Both the position numbers and the translations under genes were made by a program. Under the pieces are notes generated by a model. It was given only the letters and a program-made list of their open reading frames with translations. It was not told the origin of the DNA and made no database searches. DNA of 64,000 bases from Cellulomonas sp. NS3. GTDB taxonomy: Bacteria; Actinomycetota; Actinomycetes; Actinomycetales; Cellulomonadaceae. Each line of letters begins with the position of its first letter. The first letter of the stretch is position 1. The DNA is taken from positions 2,542,001-2,606,000 of the forward strand of contig NZ_CP103289.1 in assembly GCF_024757985.1 (NCBI RefSeq), in the 5' to 3' direction. Of this stretch, positions 25,140 through 34,148 are shown in pieces.

Positions 25140-25278
25140 GGCCGCCGCACGGCGGAGCCGGCGGTCGTCGCCGGGAGTCCGACGCACCCGGCCCCGACGC
25201 TCCCCGTCCTGACCGATGAGTTCCGGCCGGACGGCGCGTCTGCCCCACGACGACGACCCCGACCCGGGAGGCAGGACC

Positions 25279-25752
25279 ATGGCGGTCGACGACGGTGCGG
25301 ACGCCGCGACGGTGGCGGACGAGGCGCGGCGGGTGCTGGCCGCGAGCGCGTACCTGACGCTCGCGACCGCCGACGCCGACGGGCGGCCGTGGGCGACGCC
25401 GGTCTGGTTCGCGTCCCGGGAGTGGGCCGAGCTCGTCTGGGTGTCGCGGCCGGGCGCCCGCCACTCCGTGAACCTCGCCGGCCGGCCCGCGGTCGGCATC
25501 GCCGTGTTCGACCCGACGGCCGCGGTCGGCACCGCGTCCGCCGTCTACGTCGAGGCGGAGGCCGCGGAGGTCGGCCCCGACGGCCGGGCCGCAGCGCTCG
25601 ACGTCTACGACCGGCGCACGAGCGCGCAGGGCCTGCGGCGGTGGACCGAGCAGGACGTCACGGGCCCGGCGCAGTTCCGGCTCTACCGGGCCGTGGCGAC
25701 GCACGTGTACGTCCTCGACGAGCACGACGGCCGGGTGCAGGTCGGCGCCTGA
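25279..25752 (+). CDS. Pyridoxamine 5'-phosphate oxidase family protein
   Basis: A 157-residue split barrel: LAASAYLTLATADADGRPWATPVWFA, then WVSRPGARHSVNLAGRP (phosphate-binding strand) and VYVEAEAAEVG. It is a general PPOX flavoprotein of unknown substrate, distinct from the neighbour at 24729. ATG 25279 follows GGGAGG; an upstream ATG at 25216 is less likely. A hairpin follows the stop. Confidence 0.78.
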   Translation: MAVDDGADAATVADEARRVLAASAYLTLATADADGRPWATPVWFASREWAELVWVSRPGARHSVNLAGRPAVGIAVFDPTAAVGTASAVYVEAEAAEVGPDGRAAALDVYDRRTSAQGLRRWTEQDVTGPAQFRLYRAVATHVYVLDEHDGRVQVGA

Positions 25753-25754
25753 CG

Positions 25755-25785
25755 CGGTGCCCGGTCCTCCCGGAGCCGGGCACCG
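25755..25785. terminator. Hairpin between convergent PPOX and thiolase genes
   Basis: CGGTGCCCGG (25755-25764) pairs perfectly with CCGGGCACCG (25776-25785) around an 11-base loop, starting two bases after the PPOX stop. Confidence 0.75.
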
Positions 25786-25837
25786 AGCGCGGAAGCGGTG
25801 ACCCCCGAGCGCCCGGTGCGTCCGACCCCGCTCCGGT

Positions 25838-27022
25838 TCACCGCCGCAGCAGGAGCGCCTCGCCCTGTCCCCCGCCGCCGCAGAGCGCGACGCCCGCACG
25901 CCCGGACCCCCGCCGCGCGAGCTCGAGCGCCGCGTGCCCGGCGAGCCGCGCACCGGACGAGCCGATGGGGTGGCCGAGGGCGATCGCCCCGCCGTGCACG
26001 TTGGTCCGCTCGTGCGGGTAGCCGAGGTCGGCGAGCGACCGGACGAGGACCGACGCGAACGCCTCGTTGATCTCCAGGAGGTCGAGGTCGCCGACGTCCC
26101 ACCCGGCGCGGTCGAGGGCGGCGGCGAGCGCGGCGGACGGCTGCGAGTGCAGCGAGGTGTCGGGACCCGCGACCTGCCCGGACGCGCCGATCTCCGCGAG
26201 CCACGGCAGCCCGCGGGCCTCGGCGCGCTCCCGGCTCATGACGACCACGGCCGACGCGCCGTCCGTGAGCGGCGAGGCGTTCCCGGCGGTGATCGTGCCG
26301 TCGGACGCGAACGCCGGGGCCAGCCGGGAGAGCGTCGCCGCGGTCGTGTCGGGACGGATGCCCTCGTCGGCGGCCACCCGGACCGGGTCGCCGCGGCGCT
26401 GCGGGACGTCGACGGGCACGATCTCCTCGGCGAGGACGCCGTCCTTCGCGGCGAGCGCCGCCCGGCGGTGGCTCTCCGCCGCGACCTCGTCCTGCTCCTC
26501 GCGCGTGATCCCGAGCCGGGCGTTGCCCCGCTCGGTCGAGGCGCCCATCGACTCCTGGTCGAACGCGTCGGTGAGCCCGTCGTGCGCGAGCGAGTCGACC
26601 GCACGCACGTCGCCGAACGTCCAGCCGCGCCGCGAGCCGGGCAGCAGGTGCGGCGCCTGGCTCATCGACTCCTGCCCGCCCGCGACGACGACGTCGGCCT
26701 CGCCGAGCCGGATCGTGCGCGCGGCGTCGACGATCGCGCTGAGCCCGCTCAGGCACACCTTGTTGACGGTCGCCGCCGGGACCGACCACGGGATGCCGGC
26801 GCCGCGGGCCGCCTGACGTGCGGGGTTCTGGCCGGCACCGGCCTGCACGACCTGGCCCAGGAGGACCTGGTCGACGTCCTGGGGCGCGATCCCGGCCCGG
26901 TCGAGCGCGCCGCGGACCGCCACGGCACCGAGCTCGGCCGCGGTGAGCGTCGAGAGCCCGCCGCCCAGCCGTCCCATCGGCGTGCGGGCGAACGCCACGA
27001 GCACGACGTCCCGGCCGGTCAT
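25838..27022 (-). CDS. Acetyl-CoA acetyltransferase (thiolase)
   Basis: A 394-residue thiolase. Catalytic Cys90 lies in NKVCLSG, with [27 protein letters not shown] and CGGGGQGEA as the remaining active-site loops. It cleaves acetoacetyl-CoA with CoA into two acetyl-CoA. The ATG overlaps the scoB stop as ATGA, so the two are coupled. With ScoAB it converts acetoacetate, an end product of leucine breakdown encoded nearby, to acetyl-CoA. Confidence 0.93.
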   Translation of the reverse strand: MTGRDVVLVAFARTPMGRLGGGLSTLTAAELGAVAVRGALDRAGIAPQDVDQVLLGQVVQAGAGQNPARQAARGAGIPWSVPAATVNKVCLSGLSAIVDAARTIRLGEADVVVAGGQESMSQAPHLLPGSRRGWTFGDVRAVDSLAHDGLTDAFDQESMGASTERGNARLGITREEQDEVAAESHRRAALAAKDGVLAEEIVPVDVPQRRGDPVRVAADEGIRPDTTAATLSRLAPAFASDGTITAGNASPLTDGASAVVVMSRERAEARGLPWLAEIGASGQVAGPDTSLHSQPSAALAAALDRAGWDVGDLDLLEINEAFASVLVRSLADLGYPHERTNVHGGAIALGHPIGSSGARLAGHAALELARRGSGRAGVALCGGGGQGEALLLRR

Positions 27023-27687
27023 CGCAGCACCATCTCGGGGACGTCGCCGTCGACCGCGAGCGGCACGTCGGTCGTCGCGTCGAGGACCTCCTGGACGCTC
27101 ACGCCGGGCGCGCGCTCGCGCAGCAGGAGCCCCGCCGGGGTCACGTCGATCACGGCGAGGTCGGTGATGACGCGGTCGACCACCGCGCGGCCGGTGAGCG
27201 GGAGCGTGCACGCCGGGACGAGCTTCGCCGAGCCGTCCCGCGCGGTGTGCTCCATGAGCACGACGATGCGCCGGGCTCCGTGCACGAGGTCCATGGCCCC
27301 TCCCATCCCCTTGACCATCTTCCCGGGGATCATCCAGTTGGCGATGTCCCCGCCGACCGAGACCTGCATGGCGCCGAGGATCGCGACGTCGACCTTGCCG
27401 CCGCGGATCATCGCGAAGCTCGTCGCGGAGTCGAAGAAGCTCGCGCCCGGCTCGACGGTGATGGTCTCCTTGCCGGCGTTGATGAGGTCGGGGTCGACGC
27501 CGTCCTCCGCCGGGTACGCGCCGACGCCGAGGACGCCGTTCTCGGACTGCAGCACGAGCTCGACGCCGTCGGGCACGTGGTTCGGGACGAGCGTCGGCAG
27601 CCCGATGCCGAGGTTCGCGTACGTGCCGTCGACGAGCTCCTGCGCGGCGCGCTCGGCGAGCTGGTCGCGCGTGAGCCGCCCGGTCAC
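27019..27687 (-). CDS. scoB: 3-oxoacid CoA-transferase subunit B
   Basis: A 222-residue beta subunit of a succinyl-CoA:acetoacetate-type CoA transferase. The catalytic Glu49 is in [22 protein letters not shown] and the [24 protein letters not shown] segments are typical of ScoB. The GTG at 27687 overlaps the scoA stop (GTGA). It activates acetoacetate for the downstream thiolase. Confidence 0.93.
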   Translation of the reverse strand: MTGRLTRDQLAERAAQELVDGTYANLGIGLPTLVPNHVPDGVELVLQSENGVLGVGAYPAEDGVDPDLINAGKETITVEPGASFFDSATSFAMIRGGKVDVAILGAMQVSVGGDIANWMIPGKMVKGMGGAMDLVHGARRIVVLMEHTARDGSAKLVPACTLPLTGRAVVDRVITDLAVIDVTPAGLLLRERAPGVSVQEVLDATTDVPLAVDGDVPEMVLR

Positions 27688-28472
27688 GACGGCCCCCCGG
27701 CGGCGACGGAGCGGACGGTGCGGCGCTCGATGCGCTTGTCGGCGGCCTGCTCGGGCGTGAGCTCGACGACGCGGTCGACGAAGATGCCGGGCAGGTGCAC
27801 CGCGTCGGGGTCGATCGCCCCGACGGGGACGAGGTGCTCGACCTCGGCGAGCGCGACCCGTCCCGCCGCCGCGGCGAGCGGGTTGAAGTTGCGGGCCGAG
27901 GCGCGGAACACGAGGTTTCCCGCACGGTCGCCCTTCCAGGCCCGCACCAGCGAGAAGTCCGCGGTGATCGCCCGCTCCAGGACGTACTCGCGCTCGACGC
28001 CGCGGACCGTGAACCGGTCGACCTGCTTGGGCGGCGACGCGACGGCCACGCCGCCGTCGGGGTCGTAGCGCCACGGCAGCCCGCCCTCCGCGACCTGCGT
28101 CCCGACGCCGGTCGCGGTGTAGAACGCGGGGATGCCGCTGCCGCCCGCGCGCAGGCGCTCCGCGAGCGTGCCCTGCGGTGTCAGCTCGACCTCGAGCTCC
28201 CCCGCGAGGAACTGCCGCGCGAACTCCTTGTTCTCCCCGACGTAGGACGCGACGACGCGGCGCACGCGGTGCTGCTGGAGCAGCAGCCCCAGCCCCCAGT
28301 CGTCGACCCCGCAGTTGTTGCTCACGACCTCGAGGTCGTGCGTGCCGGCGTCCAGCAGCGCGCCGATGAGCACGCTCGGGATGCCGCAGAGCCCGAACCC
28401 CCCGACCGCGAGAGTCGCGCCGTCGGGGATGTCGGCGACCGCCTCCTGGGCGGACCGGACGACCTTGTCCAT
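27684..28472 (-). CDS. scoA: 3-oxoacid CoA-transferase subunit A
   Basis: A 262-residue alpha subunit. [16 protein letters not shown] near the N-terminus, [16 protein letters not shown] and [16 protein letters not shown] are standard ScoA motifs. The ATG at 28472 follows GAGGAGG. It heads the scoAB-thiolase operon and is divergent from bkdA across a 162-bp promoter region, suggesting coordinate control of branched-chain oxo-acid oxidation and acetoacetate use. Confidence 0.93.
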   Translation of the reverse strand: MDKVVRSAQEAVADIPDGATLAVGGFGLCGIPSVLIGALLDAGTHDLEVVSNNCGVDDWGLGLLLQQHRVRRVVASYVGENKEFARQFLAGELEVELTPQGTLAERLRAGGSGIPAFYTATGVGTQVAEGGLPWRYDPDGGVAVASPPKQVDRFTVRGVEREYVLERAITADFSLVRAWKGDRAGNLVFRASARNFNPLAAAAGRVALAEVEHLVPVGAIDPDAVHLPGIFVDRVVELTPEQAADKRIERRTVRSVAAGGPS

Positions 28473-28634
28473 GGGCGTGCCTCCTCGCACCAGCACGTGC
28501 ACGGCAGCCTCGTGAGCGACGCGCGCACCTCTTCGGAGCACCGTAACCCCGGTCGTCGTACGCTGGCAGCACATCGGGCGATGGAGCCCAGACCTCACGA
28601 GGGCGCGGGCTCCGCCGAACAAACGGAGCACACC

Positions 28635-29900
28635 ATGTTGCGTTCAGAGCTGCGTCCAGACGTCACCCCGCACACGAGCCCCGCGAGCGCCGAGCACGTC
28701 GCGGCCCCCGGCGACGCCGTCCCCCGGCCCACGAGCCCCGCGCCCGGGCCCGCGCCCGGCCCCGGAGCGGGCCCCGCGCCGGTCCAGCTGCTCGCGCCGG
28801 ACGGGACCCGCCGGACCGACCCCGAGCACGACCCGTGGGTCGCCGACCTCGACGACGACCGGCTCGTCGCGCTCTACGAGGACATGGTCGTCGTGCGCCG
28901 GCTCGACTTCGAGGCCACGGCGCTCCAGCGTCAGGGCCAGCTCGGGCTGTGGCCGCCGCTCCTGGGCCAGGAGGCCGCGCAGGTCGGCTCGGCGCGCGCG
29001 CTGAGGCCCGACGACTTCGTGTTCTCGAGCTACCGGGAGAACGCCGTCGCGTGGTGCCGCGGCGTCTCGACGACCGACCTGGTGCGTGTCTGGAAGGGCA
29101 CCGCGGCGACCGGGTGGGACCCGCGCGCGGTGGGCATGGCGACCCCGACGATCATCATCGGCGCGCAGACGCTGCACGCGACGGGGTACGCGATCGGCTG
29201 CGCCAAGGACGGCGTCGACTCGGTCGCGGTCGCGTACTTCGGGGACGGCGCCACGAGCGAGGGCGACGTGCACGAGGCGATGGTCTTCGCCGCGTCGTAC
29301 CGCGCGCCGGTCGTGTTCTTCTGCCAGAACAACCAGTGGGCGATCTCGGAGCCCGTCGGGCTGCAGGCGCGGCGCCCGGTCGCGGACCGCGCCCCCGGCT
29401 ACGGGATCCCGAGCGTGCGCGTCGACGGCAACGACGTGCTGGCCGTGACCGCGGTGACCCGCGTCGCGCTCGACCGGGCGCGCACGGGCGGCGGACCGAC
29501 GTTCGTCGAGGCCGTGACCTACCGGCGGGGACCCCACACGACGTCCGACGACCCGACGCGCTACGTCGACCCGGCGGTGCACGAGCAGTGGGTCGCGCTC
29601 GACCCGATCGCGCGCGTCGAGCGGTACCTCGCGAGCCGCGGCCGCCTGACCGACGAGCTGACCGGCGCGGTCACGGCCCGCGCCGACGCGGCGGCCGCCG
29701 AGATGCGCGCGGGCTGCCACGGGCTCGAGCCGCCGCCGCCGCTGAGCGTGTTCGACCACGTCTACACGACTCCGACGTCGTGGCTCGAGCGCCAGCGCAG
29801 CCAGTACGCCGCGTACCTCGCGATGTTCGACGAGGACAGCGCGGACGGTGCGGCCCCGGGCGGCGCGCGCGGCACGGACGCGCGCGGAGGTGACCGGTGA
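28635..29900 (+). CDS. bkdA: Branched-chain 2-oxoacid dehydrogenase E1 alpha
   Basis: A 421-residue E1-alpha. A Pro/Ala-rich N-terminal extension (about residues 1-55) precedes the catalytic domain. The thiamine diphosphate motif is [20 protein letters not shown], ending in [19 protein letters not shown] and [15 protein letters not shown] are typical of branched-chain rather than pyruvate enzymes. It decarboxylates the oxo acids of Leu, Ile and Val. I use ATG 28635; the longer open frame back to 27795 is antisense to scoAB. Overlaps bkdB as GTGA. Confidence 0.92.
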   Translation: MLRSELRPDVTPHTSPASAEHVAAPGDAVPRPTSPAPGPAPGPGAGPAPVQLLAPDGTRRTDPEHDPWVADLDDDRLVALYEDMVVVRRLDFEATALQRQGQLGLWPPLLGQEAAQVGSARALRPDDFVFSSYRENAVAWCRGVSTTDLVRVWKGTAATGWDPRAVGMATPTIIIGAQTLHATGYAIGCAKDGVDSVAVAYFGDGATSEGDVHEAMVFAASYRAPVVFFCQNNQWAISEPVGLQARRPVADRAPGYGIPSVRVDGNDVLAVTAVTRVALDRARTGGGPTFVEAVTYRRGPHTTSDDPTRYVDPAVHEQWVALDPIARVERYLASRGRLTDELTGAVTARADAAAAEMRAGCHGLEPPPPLSVFDHVYTTPTSWLERQRSQYAAYLAMFDEDSADGAAPGGARGTDARGGDR

Positions 29901-30904
29901 CCGCGCTCACGCTCAGGGGCGCGCTGAACGCGGCGCTGCGACGCGCGCTCGAGGACGACCCGAAGGTCGTGCTCCTGGGCGAGGACATCGGCACCCTCGG
30001 CGGGGTCTTCCGGGTCACCGACGGCCTGCAGCGCGACTTCGGCGCCGACCGGGTCATGGACACCCCGCTCGCCGAGGCCGGCATCGTCGGGACCGCCGTC
30101 GGGCTCGCGTACCGCGGGTACCGGCCCGTGGTGGAGATCCAGTTCGACGGCTTCGTCTTCCCGGCGTTCGACCAGCTCGTCACGCAGGTCGCGCGGCTGC
30201 ACCACCGCACGGGTGGCGCGATCCGGATGCCGATCACGGTCCGGATCCCCTACGGCGGCGGGATCGGCGCGGTCGAGCACCACTCGGAGTCACCCGAGGC
30301 GTACTTCGCGCACACCCCCGGCCTGCGGGTCGTGACGTGCGCGGACCCGCAGGACGCGCACACGCTGCTGCGCCAGGCGATCGCGTGCGACGATCCCGTG
30401 ATCTTCTTCGAGCCCAAGCGGCGCTACTGGGTCAAGGGCGAGGTCGACGACGTGATCGACGCCTCGACCGCCCCGATGGACGCCGCGCGCGTCGTCGTGC
30501 CGGGGACCGACGTCACGCTCGTCGCGTACGGGCCGCTCGTCATGACCGCACGCGACGTCGCGCTCGCCGCCGCCGACGACGGCATCTCGGTCGAGGTGGT
30601 CGACCTGCGCTCGCTGTCCCCGATCGACCTCGCCACCGTCGAGGCGTCGGTGCGGCGGACGGGCCGGCTCGTCATCACGCACGAGGCGCAGCAGCACGGC
30701 GGCCTCGGCGCGGAGATCGCCGCGAGCATCACCGAGCGGTGCTTCTACCACCTGGAGGCTCCCCCGGTCCGGGTGACGGGCTTCGACGTCCCCTACCCCG
30801 CCGCCAAGCTCGAGGAGCACTTCCTGCCCGACCTCGACCGCATCCTCGACGCGGTCGACCGCGTGCTCGGTCGCGAGCACTCCCTGTCCGGATGGAGGGG
30901 CTGA
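29897..30904 (+). CDS. bkdB: Branched-chain 2-oxoacid dehydrogenase E1 beta
   Basis: A 335-residue E1-beta with LLGEDIGTLGGVFRVTDGLQ, DTPLAEAGIVGTAVGLA, EIQFDGFVFPAFDQLVTQVA and IRMPITVRIPYGGGIGAVEHHSE split over the thiamine-binding half. The C-terminal transketolase fold has VVDLRSLSPID and VITHEAQQHGGLGAEIAA. It pairs with BkdA. A GGAGG at 29886-29890 precedes GTG 29897. One base separates it from bkdC. Confidence 0.94.
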   Translation: MTALTLRGALNAALRRALEDDPKVVLLGEDIGTLGGVFRVTDGLQRDFGADRVMDTPLAEAGIVGTAVGLAYRGYRPVVEIQFDGFVFPAFDQLVTQVARLHHRTGGAIRMPITVRIPYGGGIGAVEHHSESPEAYFAHTPGLRVVTCADPQDAHTLLRQAIACDDPVIFFEPKRRYWVKGEVDDVIDASTAPMDAARVVVPGTDVTLVAYGPLVMTARDVALAAADDGISVEVVDLRSLSPIDLATVEASVRRTGRLVITHEAQQHGGLGAEIAASITERCFYHLEAPPVRVTGFDVPYPAAKLEEHFLPDLDRILDAVDRVLGREHSLSGWRG

Positions 30905-30905
30905 C

Positions 30906-32420
30906 GTGGCCATCGAGGAGTTCGCGATGCCGGACCTCGGCGAGGGGCTGACCGAGGCGGAGCTCGTGTCGTGGGAGGTCGCCGAGGGCGACACCGTCGT
31001 ACTCAACCAGGTGATCGCGGAGGTCGAGACGGCCAAGGCGGCCGTGCAGCTGCCGTCGCCGTACGCGGGGGTCGTCGCGCGGCTGCTCGTCGAGCCGGGG
31101 ACCACCGTCCCCGTCGGGTCGCCGATCCTCGCGGTCGACACGGCGCCGGCGGGCGGCGGTGCACCGGTGAGCGCACGGGCCGAGGCGTCGCCCGTGGCGG
31201 TGAGCGCCGCGCCCGCGTCCCCACCGGCGGCTGCGACCGCGACCGCCGAGCGCTCGCCCGCGAGCGCGCACGCCGCGTCGTCGTCCGCGAGCGCCGGAGC
31301 GCCGTCGCCAGTGGCCGCGCGCACGTCGGTGCTCGTCGGCTACGGGCCCGCGGTCGGGACGACGGACCGGCCCCGGCGCCGCCCCCGCCCGTCGCGACCC
31401 GGTCCCTCGGGCCCGCCCACCGGGCGCGGACCGGCGGACCCGCCGCCGACCGCACCGTCGCCGACGGACCACGCACGTCCCTCCGGTCAGGCCGCACCGC
31501 CCGCGGGCGGGACCGTCACCGAGAGGCCGCGCACCCACCCGCCGGTGCGCAAGCTCGCGCACGAGCTCGGCGTGGACCTGACGAGTGTCGCCGGCACCGG
31601 ACCGGACGGGGTCATCACGCGCGACGACGTCCTGGCCCGCGCGCACCGGGATCCCGGCGCGGTGAGCACCGGCTCCCCGACGGACGGGCGTCGCCCACCG
31701 GACGCGCCCGTCGGGTCGCCGCGCGAGGACCGCACACCGGTGACGGGCGTCCGCCGACGCACCGCCGCCGCGATGGTCGCGAGCGCGTTCACCGCACCGC
31801 AGGCGACGGTCTTCCTCACGGTCGACGTCACCCCGACGCTCGAGCTGCTCGACGACCTGCGCCGCGACCGCGCGCTGGCGGGCCGCCGCCTCACGCTGCT
31901 CACGGTCGTCGCCAAGGCGGTGACGATCGCGGTCGCCCGCACGCCCGAGGTCAACGCGCGCTGGGACGAGGCGGCCGGCGAGATCGTGCAGCCGCACTAC
32001 GTGAACCTCGGCATCGCCGCGGCGACCCCCCGGGGCCTGCTCGTGCCCAACGTCAAGGACGCCGACCGGCTGCACCTCGGCGCTCTCGCCGACGCCCTCA
32101 CGGACCTCACGGAGCACGCGCGCGCGGGCACGACGCCACCGGGCGCCCTCGTCGGCGGCACGATCACGATCACCAACGTGGGCGTCTTCGGGATCGACGC
32201 GGGGACACCGATCCTCAACCCGGGCGAGTCCGCGATCCTCGCGGTGGGAGCGGTGCGGCGCCGGCCGTGGGAGCACCGGGACGCGATCGCGCTGCGCAGC
32301 GTCGTGACGCTCGCGGTCACCTTCGACCACCGGGTCGTGGACGGCGAGCAGGCGGCGCGGTTCGTGTCCGACGTCGGTGCGGTCCTCGCGAATCCCGGGT
32401 CGGCGCTCGCGATGGTGTGA
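30906..32420 (+). CDS. bkdC: Branched-chain 2-oxoacid dehydrogenase E2 (acyltransferase)
   Basis: A 504-residue E2. One lipoyl domain (residues 1-80) carries lipoylated Lys44 in VETAKAA. A long Ala/Pro/Arg linker follows. The peripheral subunit-binding domain HPPVRKLAHELGVDL starts near residue 212. The catalytic domain runs to the end with His475 in TFDHRVVDG. It transfers the branched acyl group to CoA. No E3 (lipoamide dehydrogenase) gene is in the window, so the complex must borrow one encoded elsewhere. The stop abuts a very long hairpin. Confidence 0.94.
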   Translation: MAIEEFAMPDLGEGLTEAELVSWEVAEGDTVVLNQVIAEVETAKAAVQLPSPYAGVVARLLVEPGTTVPVGSPILAVDTAPAGGGAPVSARAEASPVAVSAAPASPPAAATATAERSPASAHAASSSASAGAPSPVAARTSVLVGYGPAVGTTDRPRRRPRPSRPGPSGPPTGRGPADPPPTAPSPTDHARPSGQAAPPAGGTVTERPRTHPPVRKLAHELGVDLTSVAGTGPDGVITRDDVLARAHRDPGAVSTGSPTDGRRPPDAPVGSPREDRTPVTGVRRRTAAAMVASAFTAPQATVFLTVDVTPTLELLDDLRRDRALAGRRLTLLTVVAKAVTIAVARTPEVNARWDEAAGEIVQPHYVNLGIAAATPRGLLVPNVKDADRLHLGALADALTDLTEHARAGTTPPGALVGGTITITNVGVFGIDAGTPILNPGESAILAVGAVRRRPWEHRDAIALRSVVTLAVTFDHRVVDGEQAARFVSDVGAVLANPGSALAMV

Positions 32421-32486
32421 CACCGGGACGTCTCCCCGGGGCGGTCCGACGGGGCCGCCGAACCGCCCCGGGGAGACGTCCAGGTG
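32421..32486. terminator. Exceptionally long hairpin after bkdC
   Basis: Nineteen perfect pairs (32427-32445 with 32462-32480) continue outward for six more positions with a single G/A mismatch. The loop is 16 bases. The stem begins at the base after the bkdC stop codon. It is much longer than a usual terminator. Confidence 0.8.
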
Positions 32487-32501
32487 CAGCACACTGTCCG
32501 G

Positions 32502-33203
32502 ATGCCCGCGCCATCGCCGCCCGCCGGATCACTGGTCCCCGAGCACCTCCGCCTGACGACCGCCAGCCAGAGGTGGCGCCTGGCCGACCGTCACCTGCGC
32601 ATCTCCGGGACGTGGCTCGGGCGGAGGGTGGCGCCGTGGCGGTGGGTGTGCGCTCTGATCCTGTGCGCATCCCTTCGAGCCGCCACCACGGCGGCGCACG
32701 GCACAGCTGCGCTGCTGCCCTTCCCGCAGAGCGTCGTCGAAGGTATGTGGAGGGGCATCGCCCGTGATCTGGCGCTCCTCGGCGCCGTCCTCGTGTTCTG
32801 CGTCGCGATCGTCGGGATGCCGGTCGGCCTGCTGGTCGCCGTGATCAGCCCTGTCCTTGTCGCGACCGGTGTCTGGGTGATCGAGAACCGACGAGTGCTC
32901 CGGCTGGCCTGGCAGTGCCGGAAGGATCAGCGCCGCGCGGTCGAGCAGCTCGTCGCGTCCGGCCACGCCGGCCCGATCGTGTGGTGCGACGTCCTGTCCG
33001 TGCAGGACCCTGACGACGCCGTGGTGCTCGGCCGGCTGTGGCTCGCGCACGCCGACTCCGCCGGGATCGCGCTCGTCACGACGGGAGTCGGCGCGCAGGT
33101 GCTCGATCCCGCCGGCGCAGCTGACTTCCGACCGGTGCGGGCGGGTGCCGACGTCCCGCTCGTGCTCCGCGTCCCGCGGTCCACCCTCGTGCCCGTGGTC
33201 TGA
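32502..33203 (+). CDS. Hypothetical membrane protein
   Basis: About 233 residues from ATG 32502 (GTG 32484 in frame lies inside the terminator stem). A hydrophobic segment at roughly residues 48-72 and a longer one at about 85-130 (LALLGAVLVFCVAIVGMPVGLLVAV) predict two or three membrane passes. A soluble C-terminal half follows, with IVWCDVLSVQDPDDAVVLGRLWLA and GIALVTTGVG. Codon use is somewhat less GC-extreme than in flanking genes and no strong ribosome site is seen. I do not recognise a family; the position between bkdC and the TetR gene may be incidental. Confidence 0.6.
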   Translation: MPAPSPPAGSLVPEHLRLTTASQRWRLADRHLRISGTWLGRRVAPWRWVCALILCASLRAATTAAHGTAALLPFPQSVVEGMWRGIARDLALLGAVLVFCVAIVGMPVGLLVAVISPVLVATGVWVIENRRVLRLAWQCRKDQRRAVEQLVASGHAGPIVWCDVLSVQDPDDAVVLGRLWLAHADSAGIALVTTGVGAQVLDPAGAADFRPVRAGADVPLVLRVPRSTLVPVV

Positions 33204-33281
33204 CGGTCTCCGTCGACGCCGGTGCCGGCGTGCCCGACCCGCCGACGTGACGCGTCCCGCACCCTGCGCGCGTCGGACGTC

Positions 33282-34019
33282 CTACGCCGGGTGCCCGAGC
33301 GCCGCGAGCGCCATCTCGGCGAGCAGGGCCTCGACCCGTCCGCGGGGCAGCGCCCGGGCGCTGTGCGGCGTCGAGTTGAGCAGCCCGAACGTGGCGTGCG
33401 CGCGCAGCCGCAGCTCGGGGCGGTCGGCCGCCGGGTCCAGGCGTGCGAGCACGTCGACCCAGAGCTCGACGTAGCGGCGCTGCAGCGTCCGCACCGATCG
33501 GCGGTCGTGCTCCGCGAGCTGCTCGAGGTCGCGGTCCTGCACGCGGATGACGTCGGGGTCGGCGAGCGCGAACTCAACGTGGAACGCGACGAGGCCCCGG
33601 AGCGCCGCCTCGTCGTCCGCAGCCCGCTCCACGACGGCCCGGCCCCCGTCGAGCAGCTCCGCGCTGACCCCGCCGAGGAGCGACGCGAGCACGGCGTGCT
33701 TGCCCGGGAAGTGCCGGTAGACCGCGGGGCCGCTCACGCCGGCGGCGGCGCCGAGGTCCTCCATCGACACGCCCTCGAAGCCGCGGAGCGCGAACAGGCG
33801 GGCCGCCGCGGCGAGCAGAGCGGCGCGACGCTCCGCCTTGGCGCGCCCCCGGGCCGTGCCTGCCGTGCCCGTCGCGCCGGCCGTGCCCGCCACGCCGGCC
33901 GTGCCCACCACGCCCCGGCTGTCTCGCCCTGCGGCCCCGTCGCCCGGTGGGCCCGCGCCGGCGGCGCTGCCCGGACGGCTCGGCGCACCCGGGACCAGCG
34001 TGCCCGCCTCACCGCTCAT
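33282..34019 (-). CDS. TetR-family regulator of the leucine-degradation operon
   Basis: A 245-residue TetR protein. An unusual low-complexity N-terminus with GTAG-type repeats (about residues 38-58) precedes the HTH (AALLAAAARLFALRGFEGVS, then MEDLGAAAGVSGPAVYRHF). The C-terminal domain resembles acyl-CoA-pathway TetR regulators. I start at ATG 34019; an ATG at 34082 would reach into the promoter. It is divergent from accD1 with an inverted repeat GTGAA-N6-TTCAC between them, so it probably represses the operon and itself. In M. tuberculosis a TetR gene (Rv2506) occupies the corresponding neighbourhood. Confidence 0.85.
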   Translation of the reverse strand: MSGEAGTLVPGAPSRPGSAAGAGPPGDGAAGRDSRGVVGTAGVAGTAGATGTAGTARGRAKAERRAALLAAAARLFALRGFEGVSMEDLGAAAGVSGPAVYRHFPGKHAVLASLLGGVSAELLDGGRAVVERAADDEAALRGLVAFHVEFALADPDVIRVQDRDLEQLAEHDRRSVRTLQRRYVELWVDVLARLDPAADRPELRLRAHATFGLLNSTPHSARALPRGRVEALLAEMALAALGHPA

Positions 34020-34094
34020 TCCGCGCTCCCGCCCCGTCTCGTCCTCGCGCCCCACGCCGCGCACATCCCGGTGAACCAACACTAGCCGAACTCG

Positions 34095-34110
34095 GTGAAT
34101 GGGTGTTCAC
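34095..34110. promoter_or_regulatory. Inverted repeat GTGAA-N6-TTCAC, TetR operator candidate
   Basis: This perfect 5-bp-arm repeat lies 39 bp before accD1 in the divergent TetR/accD1 region. A related GTGAAC half-site occurs about 23 bp to the left. Confidence 0.55.
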
Positions 34111-34148
34111 TCGAACCCGAGACCCGCGGTCCCCGGACAGGAGCGTCG

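Noticed and set aside
27795-28634. Long N-terminal extension of bkdA
   Set aside because: It overlaps scoA antisense and is Arg/Asp-rich; ATG 28635 gives the normal E1-alpha length.
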